Assembly: GCF_025685415.1 (NCBI RefSeq)
Contig: NZ_JAGSYB010000001.1
Coordinates: 3,472,001 to 3,536,000 of the forward strand
Length of the DNA stretch: 64,000 nucleotides
Reading direction: 5' to 3'
Origin: Terriglobus aquaticus
GTDB lineage: Bacteria > Acidobacteriota > Terriglobia > Terriglobales > Acidobacteriaceae
The notes beneath the pieces are model-generated. The model was not told where the DNA came from. It saw only the letters and a program-made list of their open reading frames with translations, and searched no databases. Both the position numbers and the translations under genes were made by a program. This document shows, one piece after another, positions 45,276 to 52,968 of the stretch. Positions within the stretch are counted from its first letter, which is position 1. Every line of letters starts with the position of its first letter.

Positions 45276-46046
45276 TTACGCCGTTCCGCTGCGCAAACCT
45301 TGTACAAACTCGCCAACGCGCTGCGCCTCTGTGCCCGGTTCGCTCTGCTCAATCAGGTGAACGATGGCGGAGCCAATGATGGCGGCGTCGGCGAACTTGC
45401 CGACTGCGGCGACGTGTTCCGCGTTGGAGATGCCGAAGCCTACTGCGATGGGCTTAGTGGTGAACTGGCGCAGGCGGCGGACGAGCGACTCGGCATCAGA
45501 CTCAAGCGCGGCCTGCTTGCCGGTGATACCGACTCGGGAGATGGCGTAGATGAAGCCCTCGCTGTGTTCGGCGATGGCGCGCAGGCGGTCGTCCGGGCTG
45601 GTGGGCGCGGCGAGAAACACGGGGGCGAGGCCGTTTGCGCGCATGTGCCGCAGGTAGTCGGCAGATTCTTCCACGATCATGTCGGTCAGCAGAACGCCGT
45701 CGGCGCCGTGCTCCTTCGCCGCCTTGCAGAAGGCCTCAAGGCCCATGCGGACGACCGGGTTCAGGTAGCTGAAGAGGACGATGCCGGTCTCTGGGCGCGC
45801 CTCGCGGATACGCTTGCTTAGAGCGAGCACATCGTGCAGCGAAACGCCGCGGCCCACGGCACGCTCGCTGGCGCGCTGGATCACGGGGCCGTCGGCGAGC
45901 GGATCGCTGAACGGTACGCCGAGTTCGAGCACGTCGGCACCGTTGTCGATTGCGGCGAGAGCGATGTCGTAGGTGATTTCAATCGACGGATCGCCTGCGG
46001 TGAGATAAACGACGAGTCCTAGCTTGCTTTGAAACTGAATCGACAT
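45276..46046 (-). CDS. trpA: Tryptophan synthase alpha chain
   Basis: 256 aa TIM barrel that cleaves indole-3-glycerol phosphate and passes indole to TrpB. Catalytic Glu41 (VLELGVPFSDPLADGPVIQ) and Asp52 match E. coli Glu49/Asp60. GITGKQAAL and VGFGISNAEHVAAVG bind the substrate phosphate. The N-terminus is slightly short compared with the family. Four nt after trpB, the normal trpBA arrangement; trpE, D, C and F are not in the window. Confidence 0.96.
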   Translation of the reverse strand: MSIQFQSKLGLVVYLTAGDPSIEITYDIALAAIDNGADVLELGVPFSDPLADGPVIQRASERAVGRGVSLHDVLALSKRIREARPETGIVLFSYLNPVVRMGLEAFCKAAKEHGADGVLLTDMIVEESADYLRHMRANGLAPVFLAAPTSPDDRLRAIAEHSEGFIYAISRVGITGKQAALESDAESLVRRLRQFTTKPIAVGFGISNAEHVAAVGKFADAAIIGSAIVHLIEQSEPGTEAQRVGEFVQGLRSGTA

Positions 46047-46050
46047 CGGT

Positions 46051-47304
46051 CTAGCGTGTCCCTTTGTTTTCAGCGGGAGCGTTGCCCAGGTGCAGTTCGC
46101 GGCTAAGGATGCCCATGTCTTTGTCGCCGCGGCCGGAGAGGTTGACCATGATGTTCTGGTCCTTGCTCATCTGCGGTGCCAGCTTCATCGCGTAGGCGAC
46201 GGCGTGGGCGGATTCGAGTGCGGGCAGGATACCTTCGGTGCGGGCGAGCGCCTTGGTGGCTTCGAGTGCCTCGTCGTCGGTAGCGCTGGTGTACTCGGCG
46301 CGTCCGGTGTCGTGCAGGTTGGCGTGCTCGGGGCCGACAGAGGCGTAGTCGAGGCCGGCGGAGACGGAGTGCGTCGAAGCGATCTGGCCCGCGTTGTCCT
46401 GCAGCACATAGCTGTAGGTACCCTGCAGAACTCCCGGCAGGCCGCCGCTGAAGCGCGCGGCGTGGTCGCCCAGCGCGGGGCCGCGGCCACCTGCTTCCAC
46501 GCCGATAAGGCGCACATTCTCGTCGGGGATGAACTCGTAAAACGCGCCGATGGCGTTCGATCCACCACCCACACAGGCGACGACGGCGTCGGGGTTGCGG
46601 CCCACCTGCTCGGCGAACTGGCGCTTGGCTTCCTTGCTGATTACGCGATGGAAGTCGCGCACCATGGTCGGGTAGGGGTGCGATCCGAGTGCCGAGCCCA
46701 GGATGTAGAACGTGGTGCGGACGTTGGTGACCCAGTCGCGCATGGCCTCGTTGATCGCGTCCTTCAGCGTGGCGGATCCCGCGCCAACGCCGCGCACATC
46801 GGCACCGAGGAGGCGCATGCGGTAGACGTTCAGCTCCTGTCGGCGCATGTCTTCCTCGCCCATGTAGATGACGCATTCCAGGCCGAACAGAGCGCACACG
46901 GTGGCGGTGGCCACGCCGTGCTGGCCCGCGCCCGTTTCCGCGATGATGCGCTGCTTGCCCATGCGGCGCGCCAGCAGGGCCTGGCCTAGCGCGTTATTGA
47001 TCTTGTGCGCGCCGGTGTGCAGCAGGTCTTCGCGCTTCAGCCAGATCTTCGCTCCGCCAAGCTGCTCGCTCATCCGCTTCGCGTAATACAGCGGCGTGGG
47101 GCGGCCCACGTAATGGGTGAGCAGGTCATTCAGCTCGGCGTGGAACTTCGCGTCCGCCTGCACCTCCACGTAGGCCTGCTCCAATTCGAGCAGCGCGGCC
47201 ATCAACGTTTCGGGAACGTAGCGGCCTCCGTAGGCGCCAAAGCGCCCGGTGCCTAACGACCGCGTGACTTCCGAGGCGGGTTCAAGAAGGTCGAGTGTCG
47301 GCAT
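46051..47304 (-). CDS. trpB: Tryptophan synthase beta chain
   Basis: 417 aa PLP enzyme, TrpB1 type, joining indole and serine to tryptophan. Lys101 in [19 protein letters not shown] is the PLP lysine; [20 protein letters not shown] and [15 protein letters not shown] are the other signatures, and [20 protein letters not shown] is the classical opening. First structural gene of the aromatic operon. AGGAG lies 12 nt before the ATG, immediately after an attenuator-like hairpin. The 121 nt upstream separate it from the leader peptide. Confidence 0.97.
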   Translation of the reverse strand: MPTLDLLEPASEVTRSLGTGRFGAYGGRYVPETLMAALLELEQAYVEVQADAKFHAELNDLLTHYVGRPTPLYYAKRMSEQLGGAKIWLKREDLLHTGAHKINNALGQALLARRMGKQRIIAETGAGQHGVATATVCALFGLECVIYMGEEDMRRQELNVYRMRLLGADVRGVGAGSATLKDAINEAMRDWVTNVRTTFYILGSALGSHPYPTMVRDFHRVISKEAKRQFAEQVGRNPDAVVACVGGGSNAIGAFYEFIPDENVRLIGVEAGGRGPALGDHAARFSGGLPGVLQGTYSYVLQDNAGQIASTHSVSAGLDYASVGPEHANLHDTGRAEYTSATDDEALEATKALARTEGILPALESAHAVAYAMKLAPQMSKDQNIMVNLSGRGDKDMGILSRELHLGNAPAENKGTR

Positions 47305-47319
47305 GGTGAAGAAAGCTCC

Positions 47320-47351
47320 TGAAACACAAAGCGCGACCTTGTGGGGTCGCG
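47320..47351 (-). terminator. Attenuator terminator candidate before trpB
   Basis: On the minus strand CGCGACC-CCACAA-GGTCGCG (7-bp perfect stem, 47332-47351) is followed by CTTTGTGTTTC, a weak U-rich tail, just upstream of the trpB ribosome site. Between it and the leader peptide a second hairpin TGAGGC...GCCTCA (47376-47398) occurs. A clean antiterminator pairing is not obvious by eye. Confidence 0.5.
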
Positions 47352-47424
47352 GTGCGGGTGAAACCTGATCTCGGGTGAGGCTGTTCGGTGCTGCCTCAGA
47401 GTGAGAGCGTGTTCGCCGGCGCCG

Positions 47425-47478
47425 CTACTGAAACCAGTAGCGGTAGGTAAAGCGCCAGAAGTACGAAACACGTGCCAT
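47425..47478 (-). CDS. Aromatic-residue leader peptide of the trp/aromatic operon
   Basis: A 17-codon frame on the minus strand, ATG at 47478 to TAG at 47425, encodes MARVSYFWRFTYRYWFQ: two Trp, three Tyr and three Phe among the last twelve residues. It ends 120 nt before trpB. The final codons lie in a perfect hairpin CCGCTACT-GGTTTC-AGTAGCGG (47422-47443), so ribosome position would decide folding. This is the layout of transcription-attenuation leader peptides (TrpL, PheL), here with codons for all three aromatic amino acids, matching an operon that makes all three. No strong ribosome site is visible upstream. Below the size of usual gene calls. Confidence 0.65.
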   Translation of the reverse strand: MARVSYFWRFTYRYWFQ

Positions 47479-47607
47479 GTGGGAACAGCGTACCGCACTT
47501 TCTCTGCAATGGGAAGCAAACCTGCGCCAAGCGACGCCATCCATTGTTCACGAATCGTTCGCCGGAGCCCATCCCCAGGGTGCAGCCGGGCGAACAGGAG
47601 ACAGGAC

Positions 47608-47913
47608 ATGGATCGGAAACGTATTTCGGCAACGGTGGCATTGGCCGCCGTTCTGTTATCGCCGCTGGGGGCCTTTGGGCAGGCGATGTCGCACGCGCGG
47701 GCCAAGCGGCTGCAGGAGGCGCATGATCGCCGCCACCATCACAAGGCCAAAATCGTGGGCAGTTCCGTTGCGGGCGGCGCGGTAACCGGCGCCCTGGTGG
47801 GCGGGCCGGTGGGTGCCGTGGTCGGCGCAGGCGTGGGTGCGGGTGGTGGCATCATCGCCAACAAAATCCGCAAGCATCATGGCATCAAGCACAAGATGCG
47901 TCACGGCTACTAA
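47608..47913 (+). CDS. Small secreted glycine-zipper protein (copy 1)
   Basis: 101 aa from ATG 47608 with ACAGGAG upstream. A signal peptide (ATVALAAVLLSPLGAFGQA) precedes a His/Lys-rich stretch (DRRHHHKAKIVGS), then a glycine-zipper hairpin about residues 52-83 (AGGAVTGALVGGPVGAVVG, AGVGAGGGIIANKIRKHHG) able to form two tightly packed helices, and a basic tail. No known function; similar zippers are found in membrane-associated or oligomerising proteins. A paralogue follows 108 nt downstream. Confidence 0.75.
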   Translation: MDRKRISATVALAAVLLSPLGAFGQAMSHARAKRLQEAHDRRHHHKAKIVGSSVAGGAVTGALVGGPVGAVVGAGVGAGGGIIANKIRKHHGIKHKMRHGY

Positions 47914-48021
47914 GATATTCGCCGTGGAAGTGGCCGAGTGTTCCCGGTCGCTTCAGGGTTATTTAACAAGGCAGGGTCTGCTGGAGCCAATGGCTGCAGC
48001 GGGGAACGACAGGAGCGGAAT

Positions 48022-48342
48022 ATGCAGATGAAGAAAGTTGTTTCGACGGCACTTTTTGCAGCGGTCATGGCTGCTCCCGTGGCAGCGATGGCGCAGACAC
48101 AGGAAGACCACGACGTCGCCAAGGCGCAGGTTGAGGCCAAGGACAAGCATCACCACAACAAGGCCAAGATCGTGGGCGGATCGGCAGCGGGCGGCGCGGC
48201 AGTTGGGGCCGTGGCGGGTGGACCGGTAGGTGCTGTTGTTGGCGCGGGCGTGGGTGCAACCGGCGGTGTCGTTGCGAACAAGATTCGCAAGCACCACTCC
48301 ATCAAAAAGCAGGAGAAAGAGAACGCTGGAGTTCCGCAGTAA
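48022..48342 (+). CDS. Small secreted glycine-zipper protein (copy 2)
   Basis: 106 aa from ATG 48022 with AGGAG upstream. Same plan as the preceding gene: signal peptide (VVSTALFAAVMAAPVAAMAQ), the segment KDKHHHNKAKIVGGSAAGGA, zipper GGPVGAVVGAGVGATGG and VVANKIRKHHSIKKQ. The two differ mainly in the signal peptide and in an acidic linker (QEDHDVAKAQVEAKD) here. A tandem duplication is evident. A bidirectional terminator follows. Confidence 0.77.
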   Translation: MQMKKVVSTALFAAVMAAPVAAMAQTQEDHDVAKAQVEAKDKHHHNKAKIVGGSAAGGAAVGAVAGGPVGAVVGAGVGATGGVVANKIRKHHSIKKQEKENAGVPQ

Positions 48343-48368
48343 AGCGCCGCTTGCGACGCGAATGAAGA

Positions 48369-48393
48369 AGAGCCGGGCATAACGCCCGGCTCT
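48369..48393. terminator. Bidirectional terminator between glycine-zipper genes and kduD
   Basis: AGAGCCGGGC-ATAAC-GCCCGGCTCT is a 10-bp perfect stem. Pyrimidine-rich TCTCTGATT follows on the plus strand and TCTTCATTC on the minus strand, serving convergent genes. Confidence 0.75.
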
Positions 48394-48409
48394 CTCTGAT
48401 TGCGGTGGC

Positions 48410-49204
48410 TTAGCGAGCCAGCCAGCCGCCATCCACGTTCAGCACGGCGCCGGTGATGTAGTTGCTGGCGGGTGAGGCAAGGAACACGGCAGCGGCGGCC
48501 AGATCTTCCGGCTCGCCCCAGCGGCCGGTTGGGATGCGTTCGAGAATTTGGCGGTTGCGGGTCTCATCGGCCTGCAGCGCACTGGTGTTTTCCGTGCGCA
48601 TGTAGCCGGGCGCGATGGCGTTTACCTGTACCCCGCGAGGTGCCCATTCGTTGGCCAGCGCCTTGGTCAATTGCGCAACGCCACCTTTGCTGGCGGCGTA
48701 GGCCGGCACGCGAATGCCGCCCTGAAAGCTGAGTAGCGAGGCGATGTTGATGATCTTGCCCACGCCGCGCTCGATCATGGCCTTGCCCGCAAGCTGCGAC
48801 AGTTGGAAGACGCTGGTCAGGTTCACTTGCAGCACGGTCGCCCAGTCGTCCAGGGGGAACTCGACCGCTTCGTGGCGCGTGATCATGCCGGCGTTGTTGA
48901 CCAGGATGTCGATCTGTCCCAGCGCCTCGACCGCGTGATCGACCAGCACCTGTGCGGATGCGGTGTGCGACAAGTCGGCCGAGAAGGCGAACGCCTGGCC
49001 GCCGGCGCTGTTGATGGTGTCTGCGGTTTCCTTGGCGGCGCGGCGGTTGCCGTGGCAGGCGACAGCGGCTCCAGCCTCGGCCAGAGCGATCGCGATCGCC
49101 GCACCCAGGCCTGTCGCGGAGCCAGTGACCAGCGCCTTCTTGCCGGTGAGTTGAAACTTCTGCAGGATGCTGTGGGCCGGTGCGGATGCGGTTGCGTCGC
49201 TCAT
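48410..49204 (-). CDS. kduD: 2-dehydro-3-deoxy-D-gluconate 5-dehydrogenase, SDR family
   Basis: 264 aa from ATG 49204. NAD motif ALVTGSATGLGAAIAIALAE, NNAG at LVNNAGMITRHEAVEFPL, active-site YAASKGG. The C-terminal block NAIAPGYMRTENTSALQADE and RIPTGRWGEPEDL is characteristic of KduD, which makes 2-keto-3-deoxygluconate from 5-keto products of unsaturated pectin oligosaccharides. Divergent from GH105, whose product feeds this step, so the pair is metabolically linked. Other SDR gluconate dehydrogenases are alternatives, less likely. Confidence 0.88.
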   Translation of the reverse strand: MSDATASAPAHSILQKFQLTGKKALVTGSATGLGAAIAIALAEAGAAVACHGNRRAAKETADTINSAGGQAFAFSADLSHTASAQVLVDHAVEALGQIDILVNNAGMITRHEAVEFPLDDWATVLQVNLTSVFQLSQLAGKAMIERGVGKIINIASLLSFQGGIRVPAYAASKGGVAQLTKALANEWAPRGVQVNAIAPGYMRTENTSALQADETRNRQILERIPTGRWGEPEDLAAAAVFLASPASNYITGAVLNVDGGWLAR

Positions 49205-49288
49205 GCTGGCAAGGGTAGCTGCCGCCCGCAGTGTGTCGCAAATGGATCGTGTTGCGAAGTAAGCGGGCCGTGCTTTGGAATGCGCAGG

Positions 49289-49318
49289 TTGACGGTCGTG
49301 CAATCCGCTTCGTATCGT
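49289..49318 (+). promoter_or_regulatory. Sigma-70-like promoter of GH105
   Basis: TTGACG (49289-49294), an 18-nt spacer and TATCGT (49313-49318) lie 35 nt before the GH105 ATG in the 148-bp divergent region with kduD. Confidence 0.45.
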
Positions 49319-49352
49319 TGGCGCAACTTCGATTATTGCGAGCTCCGAACCA

Positions 49353-50549
49353 ATGCTGCAACGCCGCCTGCTGTCCCGTTCCGCCGCTCTGTTGTGCTCG
49401 GCCATGCTGCTGACGCCGATCGCTGTTTCAGCGCAGGAAAAGCCGATGCCCTTTGACAGCATCAAGGCTGCGGCCGGCGACGAGGACCCAGGCGACACCA
49501 CGATGGCGAAGTTGTCGCCGGCGATGAAGTCTGCGGACATCCGCGCGGCGATAAAGAAGGTTGCGGATTGGCAGGCGGGGCATTCGCAGGCCAAGTTCAA
49601 CCAGGACTGGACGTACGCTCCGCTGTACCTGGGCCTACTCGCCGCCTCAAAGACGACCGGCGATGCGAAGTATCACGACGCCGTCCTGCAGGCCTCGGAG
49701 AAGTTCCAGTGGAAGCTGTGGGCGACGCGGCAGTTTCATGCCGATGATGAGGCGATCGGGCAGGCTTACGAGGCGCTGTATGTGGAGAAGAAGGACCCGG
49801 TTCGCATCGCGGATACGAAGGCGACCTTCGACCGTCTGCTGCAGCGCCCCGACGATCCGCAGAAGGACTTGTGGTGGTGGTGCGATGCGCTGTTTATGGC
49901 GCCCGCGGGCATGGCGCGCATGAGCGCGATCACCGGCAACCGCGCCTACCTGGACAAGATGGACCACGAGTGGAACCTGACCACCGAGCACCTGTACGAC
50001 AAGGGCGAACACCTCTACTTCCGCGACAACAGTTACATCGGCAAAACGGAAAAGAACGGGCAGAAGATCTTCTGGGGGCGCGGCAACGGCTGGGTGCTGG
50101 GCGGCTTGGCGAACACGATTACCGCAATGGATAAGAACGACCCACTGCGGCCCAAGTACGTTGCGCTGTTTCGCGAGATGAGCGAGCGCGTCGCAGGTCT
50201 GCAGCAGCCGGACGGCTTGTGGCACAGCGGCCTGCTGGACCAGCAGGCATACGCGCTGCCGGAGATCAGCGGATCGGCGTTCTTCACCTATGCGTTTGCG
50301 TGGGGCGTGAACCAGGGCATCCTGGATCGCGCAAAGTACGCCCCGGTCGTCGAGAAGGCCTGGGCGGGCATGCTGCAGCATGTGTATGCGGACGGTCGAT
50401 TGGGATGCATTCAGCCGATCGGCGCAGCTCCGGGAGCCTTCGGTCCGACGTCAAGCTACGTGTACGGCGTTGGGGCATTTCTGCTGGCCGGGGCTGAGTT
50501 GGATCGCATGGCGGCTCACGGTGGTGCAGCCGCGAAGCACGGTAAGTAA
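49353..50549 (+). CDS. Unsaturated rhamnogalacturonyl hydrolase, GH105
   Basis: 398 aa with a signal peptide ending at VSAQ. The (alpha/alpha)6 barrel carries DWTYAPLYLGLLAASKTTGD, HADDEAIGQAYEALYVEK, DLWWWCDALFMAPAGMARMS (the catalytic Asp lies in this stretch), FWGRGNGWVLGGLANTI and QQPDGLWHSGLLDQQAYALP, all typical of YteR/YesR-like enzymes. It removes the unsaturated galacturonyl end of rhamnogalacturonan fragments, leaving rhamnose for the island at 1-14.7 kb. Six nt before the DUF2264 gene. Confidence 0.93.
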   Translation: MLQRRLLSRSAALLCSAMLLTPIAVSAQEKPMPFDSIKAAAGDEDPGDTTMAKLSPAMKSADIRAAIKKVADWQAGHSQAKFNQDWTYAPLYLGLLAASKTTGDAKYHDAVLQASEKFQWKLWATRQFHADDEAIGQAYEALYVEKKDPVRIADTKATFDRLLQRPDDPQKDLWWWCDALFMAPAGMARMSAITGNRAYLDKMDHEWNLTTEHLYDKGEHLYFRDNSYIGKTEKNGQKIFWGRGNGWVLGGLANTITAMDKNDPLRPKYVALFREMSERVAGLQQPDGLWHSGLLDQQAYALPEISGSAFFTYAFAWGVNQGILDRAKYAPVVEKAWAGMLQHVYADGRLGCIQPIGAAPGAFGPTSSYVYGVGAFLLAGAELDRMAAHGGAAAKHGK

Positions 50550-50555
50550 GCACCG

Positions 50556-51821
50556 ATGACGACTCGGCGCGGCTTCCTGGTGCGAGGTGCGGGCGCGGCG
50601 ATGGCGGCTTCGCTGCCGGTTACAGGTGCTGCGGCCAGTGCTGTGGCTTTGCAACGCAAAGCGGAGGCGAACGAACGCGAGCAGTGGCTGAGCTGGGTGG
50701 AGCGCCTGAGCGAGCCGGTGCTGTTGGCGCTGAGCGAGCGAAGGCTGCGCGCGACCATGCCAGTGGAGGCGAAGCCGGGATTGCAGGAGCAGCGCGCAAT
50801 CGGGACGCACCTGGAGGCGCTTGGCCGGCTGCTGATGGGCCTGGCTCCATGGCTCGAACTGGAGCCAGGGCAGGGCGAGTCGGCCCGTGAGACGAAGCTG
50901 CGTGAGCGCTATCGCGGCTACGCTCGCGCAGCAATTGCGTCCGCGGTCGACCCGCAATCGCCGGACTACATGCGCTGGAGCGATTCGGCCCAGACTGTGG
51001 TCGATGCGAGCTTCCTGGCACTGGCGCTGCTGCGCGCACCAAAGCAATTGCTCGACACCATGGATGCGGGAACGCGCTCGGGCATGATCGCAGCGATGGT
51101 GAAGGAGCGCCGCATCCTGACCGGGCTGAACAATTGGGTGCTGTTCGCCGCGATGGACGAGGCGCTGCTGTTTCGCCTCGGCGCGGAGTGGGACCGCATG
51201 CGCGTGGCGTATGCATTGAACGAGCTGCAGAGCTGGTACGTGGGCGACGGCATGTACGGCGACGGCCCGCATTTTCACGCGGACAACTATAACAGCTACG
51301 TGATGCAGCCGTACCTGCTGATGCTGATGCAGGTGCTCGGCGAGCAGGAGAAGCCGTGGGCCGCACTGCGCGAGAGCATCACTGCGCGAGCGACGCGCTA
51401 CGCGGCCATTCAGGAACGCATGATCGCTCCCGATGGGACGTTCCCTGTGCTGGGTCGCTCGATCACGTATCGCGCGGGTGCGTTCCACCTGCTGGCCGAT
51501 GCGTCGCTGCGCGGCATGCTGCCTCAGCACATGTCTCCCGCGCAGGTGCGCGGTGCGCTCACCGCGGTACAACAGCGAACGCTGGACGTGCCGGGAACGT
51601 TCGATGTGAAGGGATGGCTTCAGATCGGGCTGGCGGGCCATCAGCCCGATCTGGGTGAGCCGTACATTTCGACCGGCAGCTTGTATCTGTGTTCGGCGGC
51701 GTGGCTGCCGCTGGGCTTACCGCCGTCGCACACCTTCTGGGCAGCGCCAGCGGAGCCGTGGACGCAGAAGAAGGTGTGGGCAGGCGCGAATGCGCCTGCC
51801 GATCACGCAATTGCCGATTAG
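50556..51821 (+). CDS. DUF2264 domain-containing protein, Tat-exported
   Basis: 421 aa. MTTRRGFLVRGAGAAMAASL is a twin-arginine signal. The mature part is DUF2264: ALGRLLMGLAPWLELEPGQ, NNWVLFAAMDEALLFRLGAE, YGDGPHFHADNYNSYVMQPY. DUF2264 proteins are (alpha/alpha)6-barrel carbohydrate enzymes, some placed in a CAZy glucuronidase family; I am not certain which activity applies. Co-transcribed with GH105 (6-nt gap), so a pectin-derived acidic oligosaccharide is the likely substrate. Confidence 0.82.
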   Translation: MTTRRGFLVRGAGAAMAASLPVTGAAASAVALQRKAEANEREQWLSWVERLSEPVLLALSERRLRATMPVEAKPGLQEQRAIGTHLEALGRLLMGLAPWLELEPGQGESARETKLRERYRGYARAAIASAVDPQSPDYMRWSDSAQTVVDASFLALALLRAPKQLLDTMDAGTRSGMIAAMVKERRILTGLNNWVLFAAMDEALLFRLGAEWDRMRVAYALNELQSWYVGDGMYGDGPHFHADNYNSYVMQPYLLMLMQVLGEQEKPWAALRESITARATRYAAIQERMIAPDGTFPVLGRSITYRAGAFHLLADASLRGMLPQHMSPAQVRGALTAVQQRTLDVPGTFDVKGWLQIGLAGHQPDLGEPYISTGSLYLCSAAWLPLGLPPSHTFWAAPAEPWTQKKVWAGANAPADHAIAD

Positions 51822-52799
51822 CTACTGCTGCGGCGTGAAGCCCTGCGGAGCTTGCGCATAACCTTGCTGCTGCGGTGCCGCAACGGCGGCCGTACCGCGA
51901 TGCGTTCCCGCCTTCAGGCCGGCAAGAATCTGCTGCAGAAAATCATTCGCCGCGCCGGGGTTGTTGGGCAGAAACAGCGTATTCGTGCCGCTGCGGATGC
52001 CGATGTCCTTGAGGGTGTCGAAGTACTGCGTCAGCAGCACCAGCGCCATGACGTCTTCGGCGGTCGCGCCTGGAACGGCTTCGCGGAAGTGCTCGATGGA
52101 ACTGCGCAGGCCGTCGATGATGGCCTGGCGTTCAGCCGCGATGCCCTTACCCTGCAGGGCTTTCGACTCGGCTTCGGCCTCGGCCTGCTTCACCTTGAGG
52201 ATTTTGTCCGCTTCGCCGCGTGCCTGCGCCGCAACCTGCGAGCGCTGCGCCGCGTTGATGTCGTTCATCGCGGTCTTCACCTTCACATCGGGAACAATGT
52301 CGGTGACCAGGGCGGTGAGGATGTTGAAGCCGAAGTCATGCATCGTCTGATCCAGCTCGGTCTTCACGGCGATGCTGATGCCGGCCATCTGTTCGAACGT
52401 CTCGTCCAGCGTCAGCTTGGGAACGTGGCCTAGCAGCGAGTTAAAGACGAAGCTTTCGATCTGCTTTTGAGGGCGCGACAGGCGGTAGAAGGCGTCGAAG
52501 ATTTTGTCGTCGAGCACCTGGTACTGCACGCTGACGGGGATCTGCACGAAGACGTTGTCGCGGGTCTTGGTTTCCACGCTGAATTGCGCCTGCTGCACCT
52601 GCAGATCGACAAAGAAGACGCGCTCGCCGTACGGGATGAGGAAGTGCAGGCCGGGCCGCACGATGCGATTGAACTTGCCGAAGCGTTCGACGACCCCCGC
52701 CTGCGACGTGCGCACGGTGTACAGCGTCTTCAGCAGCGTCACGATGAGAATGATGGCAAGGATGACAAGAAAGGCGGTAAACACTGGAGCTAACTCCAT
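51822..52799 (-). CDS. SPFH/band-7 protein, paraslipin (stomatin-like)
   Basis: 325 aa. One N-terminal membrane helix (FTAFLVILAIILIVTLLKTL) anchors a band-7 domain: VRTSQAGVVERFGKFNRIVR, PGLHFLIPYGERVFFVDLQV, ETKTRDNVFVQIPVSVQYQV. A helical Ala/Glu/Lys coiled region (about 195-225, DKILKVKQAEAEAESKALQG) mediates oligomerisation. The Gln/Pro/Ala-rich tail is variable. These proteins form membrane microdomain scaffolds. No NfeD partner gene is adjacent. The stop abuts the convergent DUF2264 gene. Confidence 0.92.
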   Translation of the reverse strand: MELAPVFTAFLVILAIILIVTLLKTLYTVRTSQAGVVERFGKFNRIVRPGLHFLIPYGERVFFVDLQVQQAQFSVETKTRDNVFVQIPVSVQYQVLDDKIFDAFYRLSRPQKQIESFVFNSLLGHVPKLTLDETFEQMAGISIAVKTELDQTMHDFGFNILTALVTDIVPDVKVKTAMNDINAAQRSQVAAQARGEADKILKVKQAEAEAESKALQGKGIAAERQAIIDGLRSSIEHFREAVPGATAEDVMALVLLTQYFDTLKDIGIRSGTNTLFLPNNPGAANDFLQQILAGLKAGTHRGTAAVAAPQQQGYAQAPQGFTPQQ

Positions 52800-52968
52800 G
52801 GCGAGGACCTCCTGGGACCCTCACCTTCAACGATAGTCCTCCGCCGACACGCTTCCTAGTGGATTCGTGAGCTGCTGGGTGCGCTATCGACGGGAGCGTA
52901 CCGACAGCCGCACTTTGTCGATCCCCATCGCCCTTCCAGTGACATCTCACCTGTGCAGGGGCAGTGCG

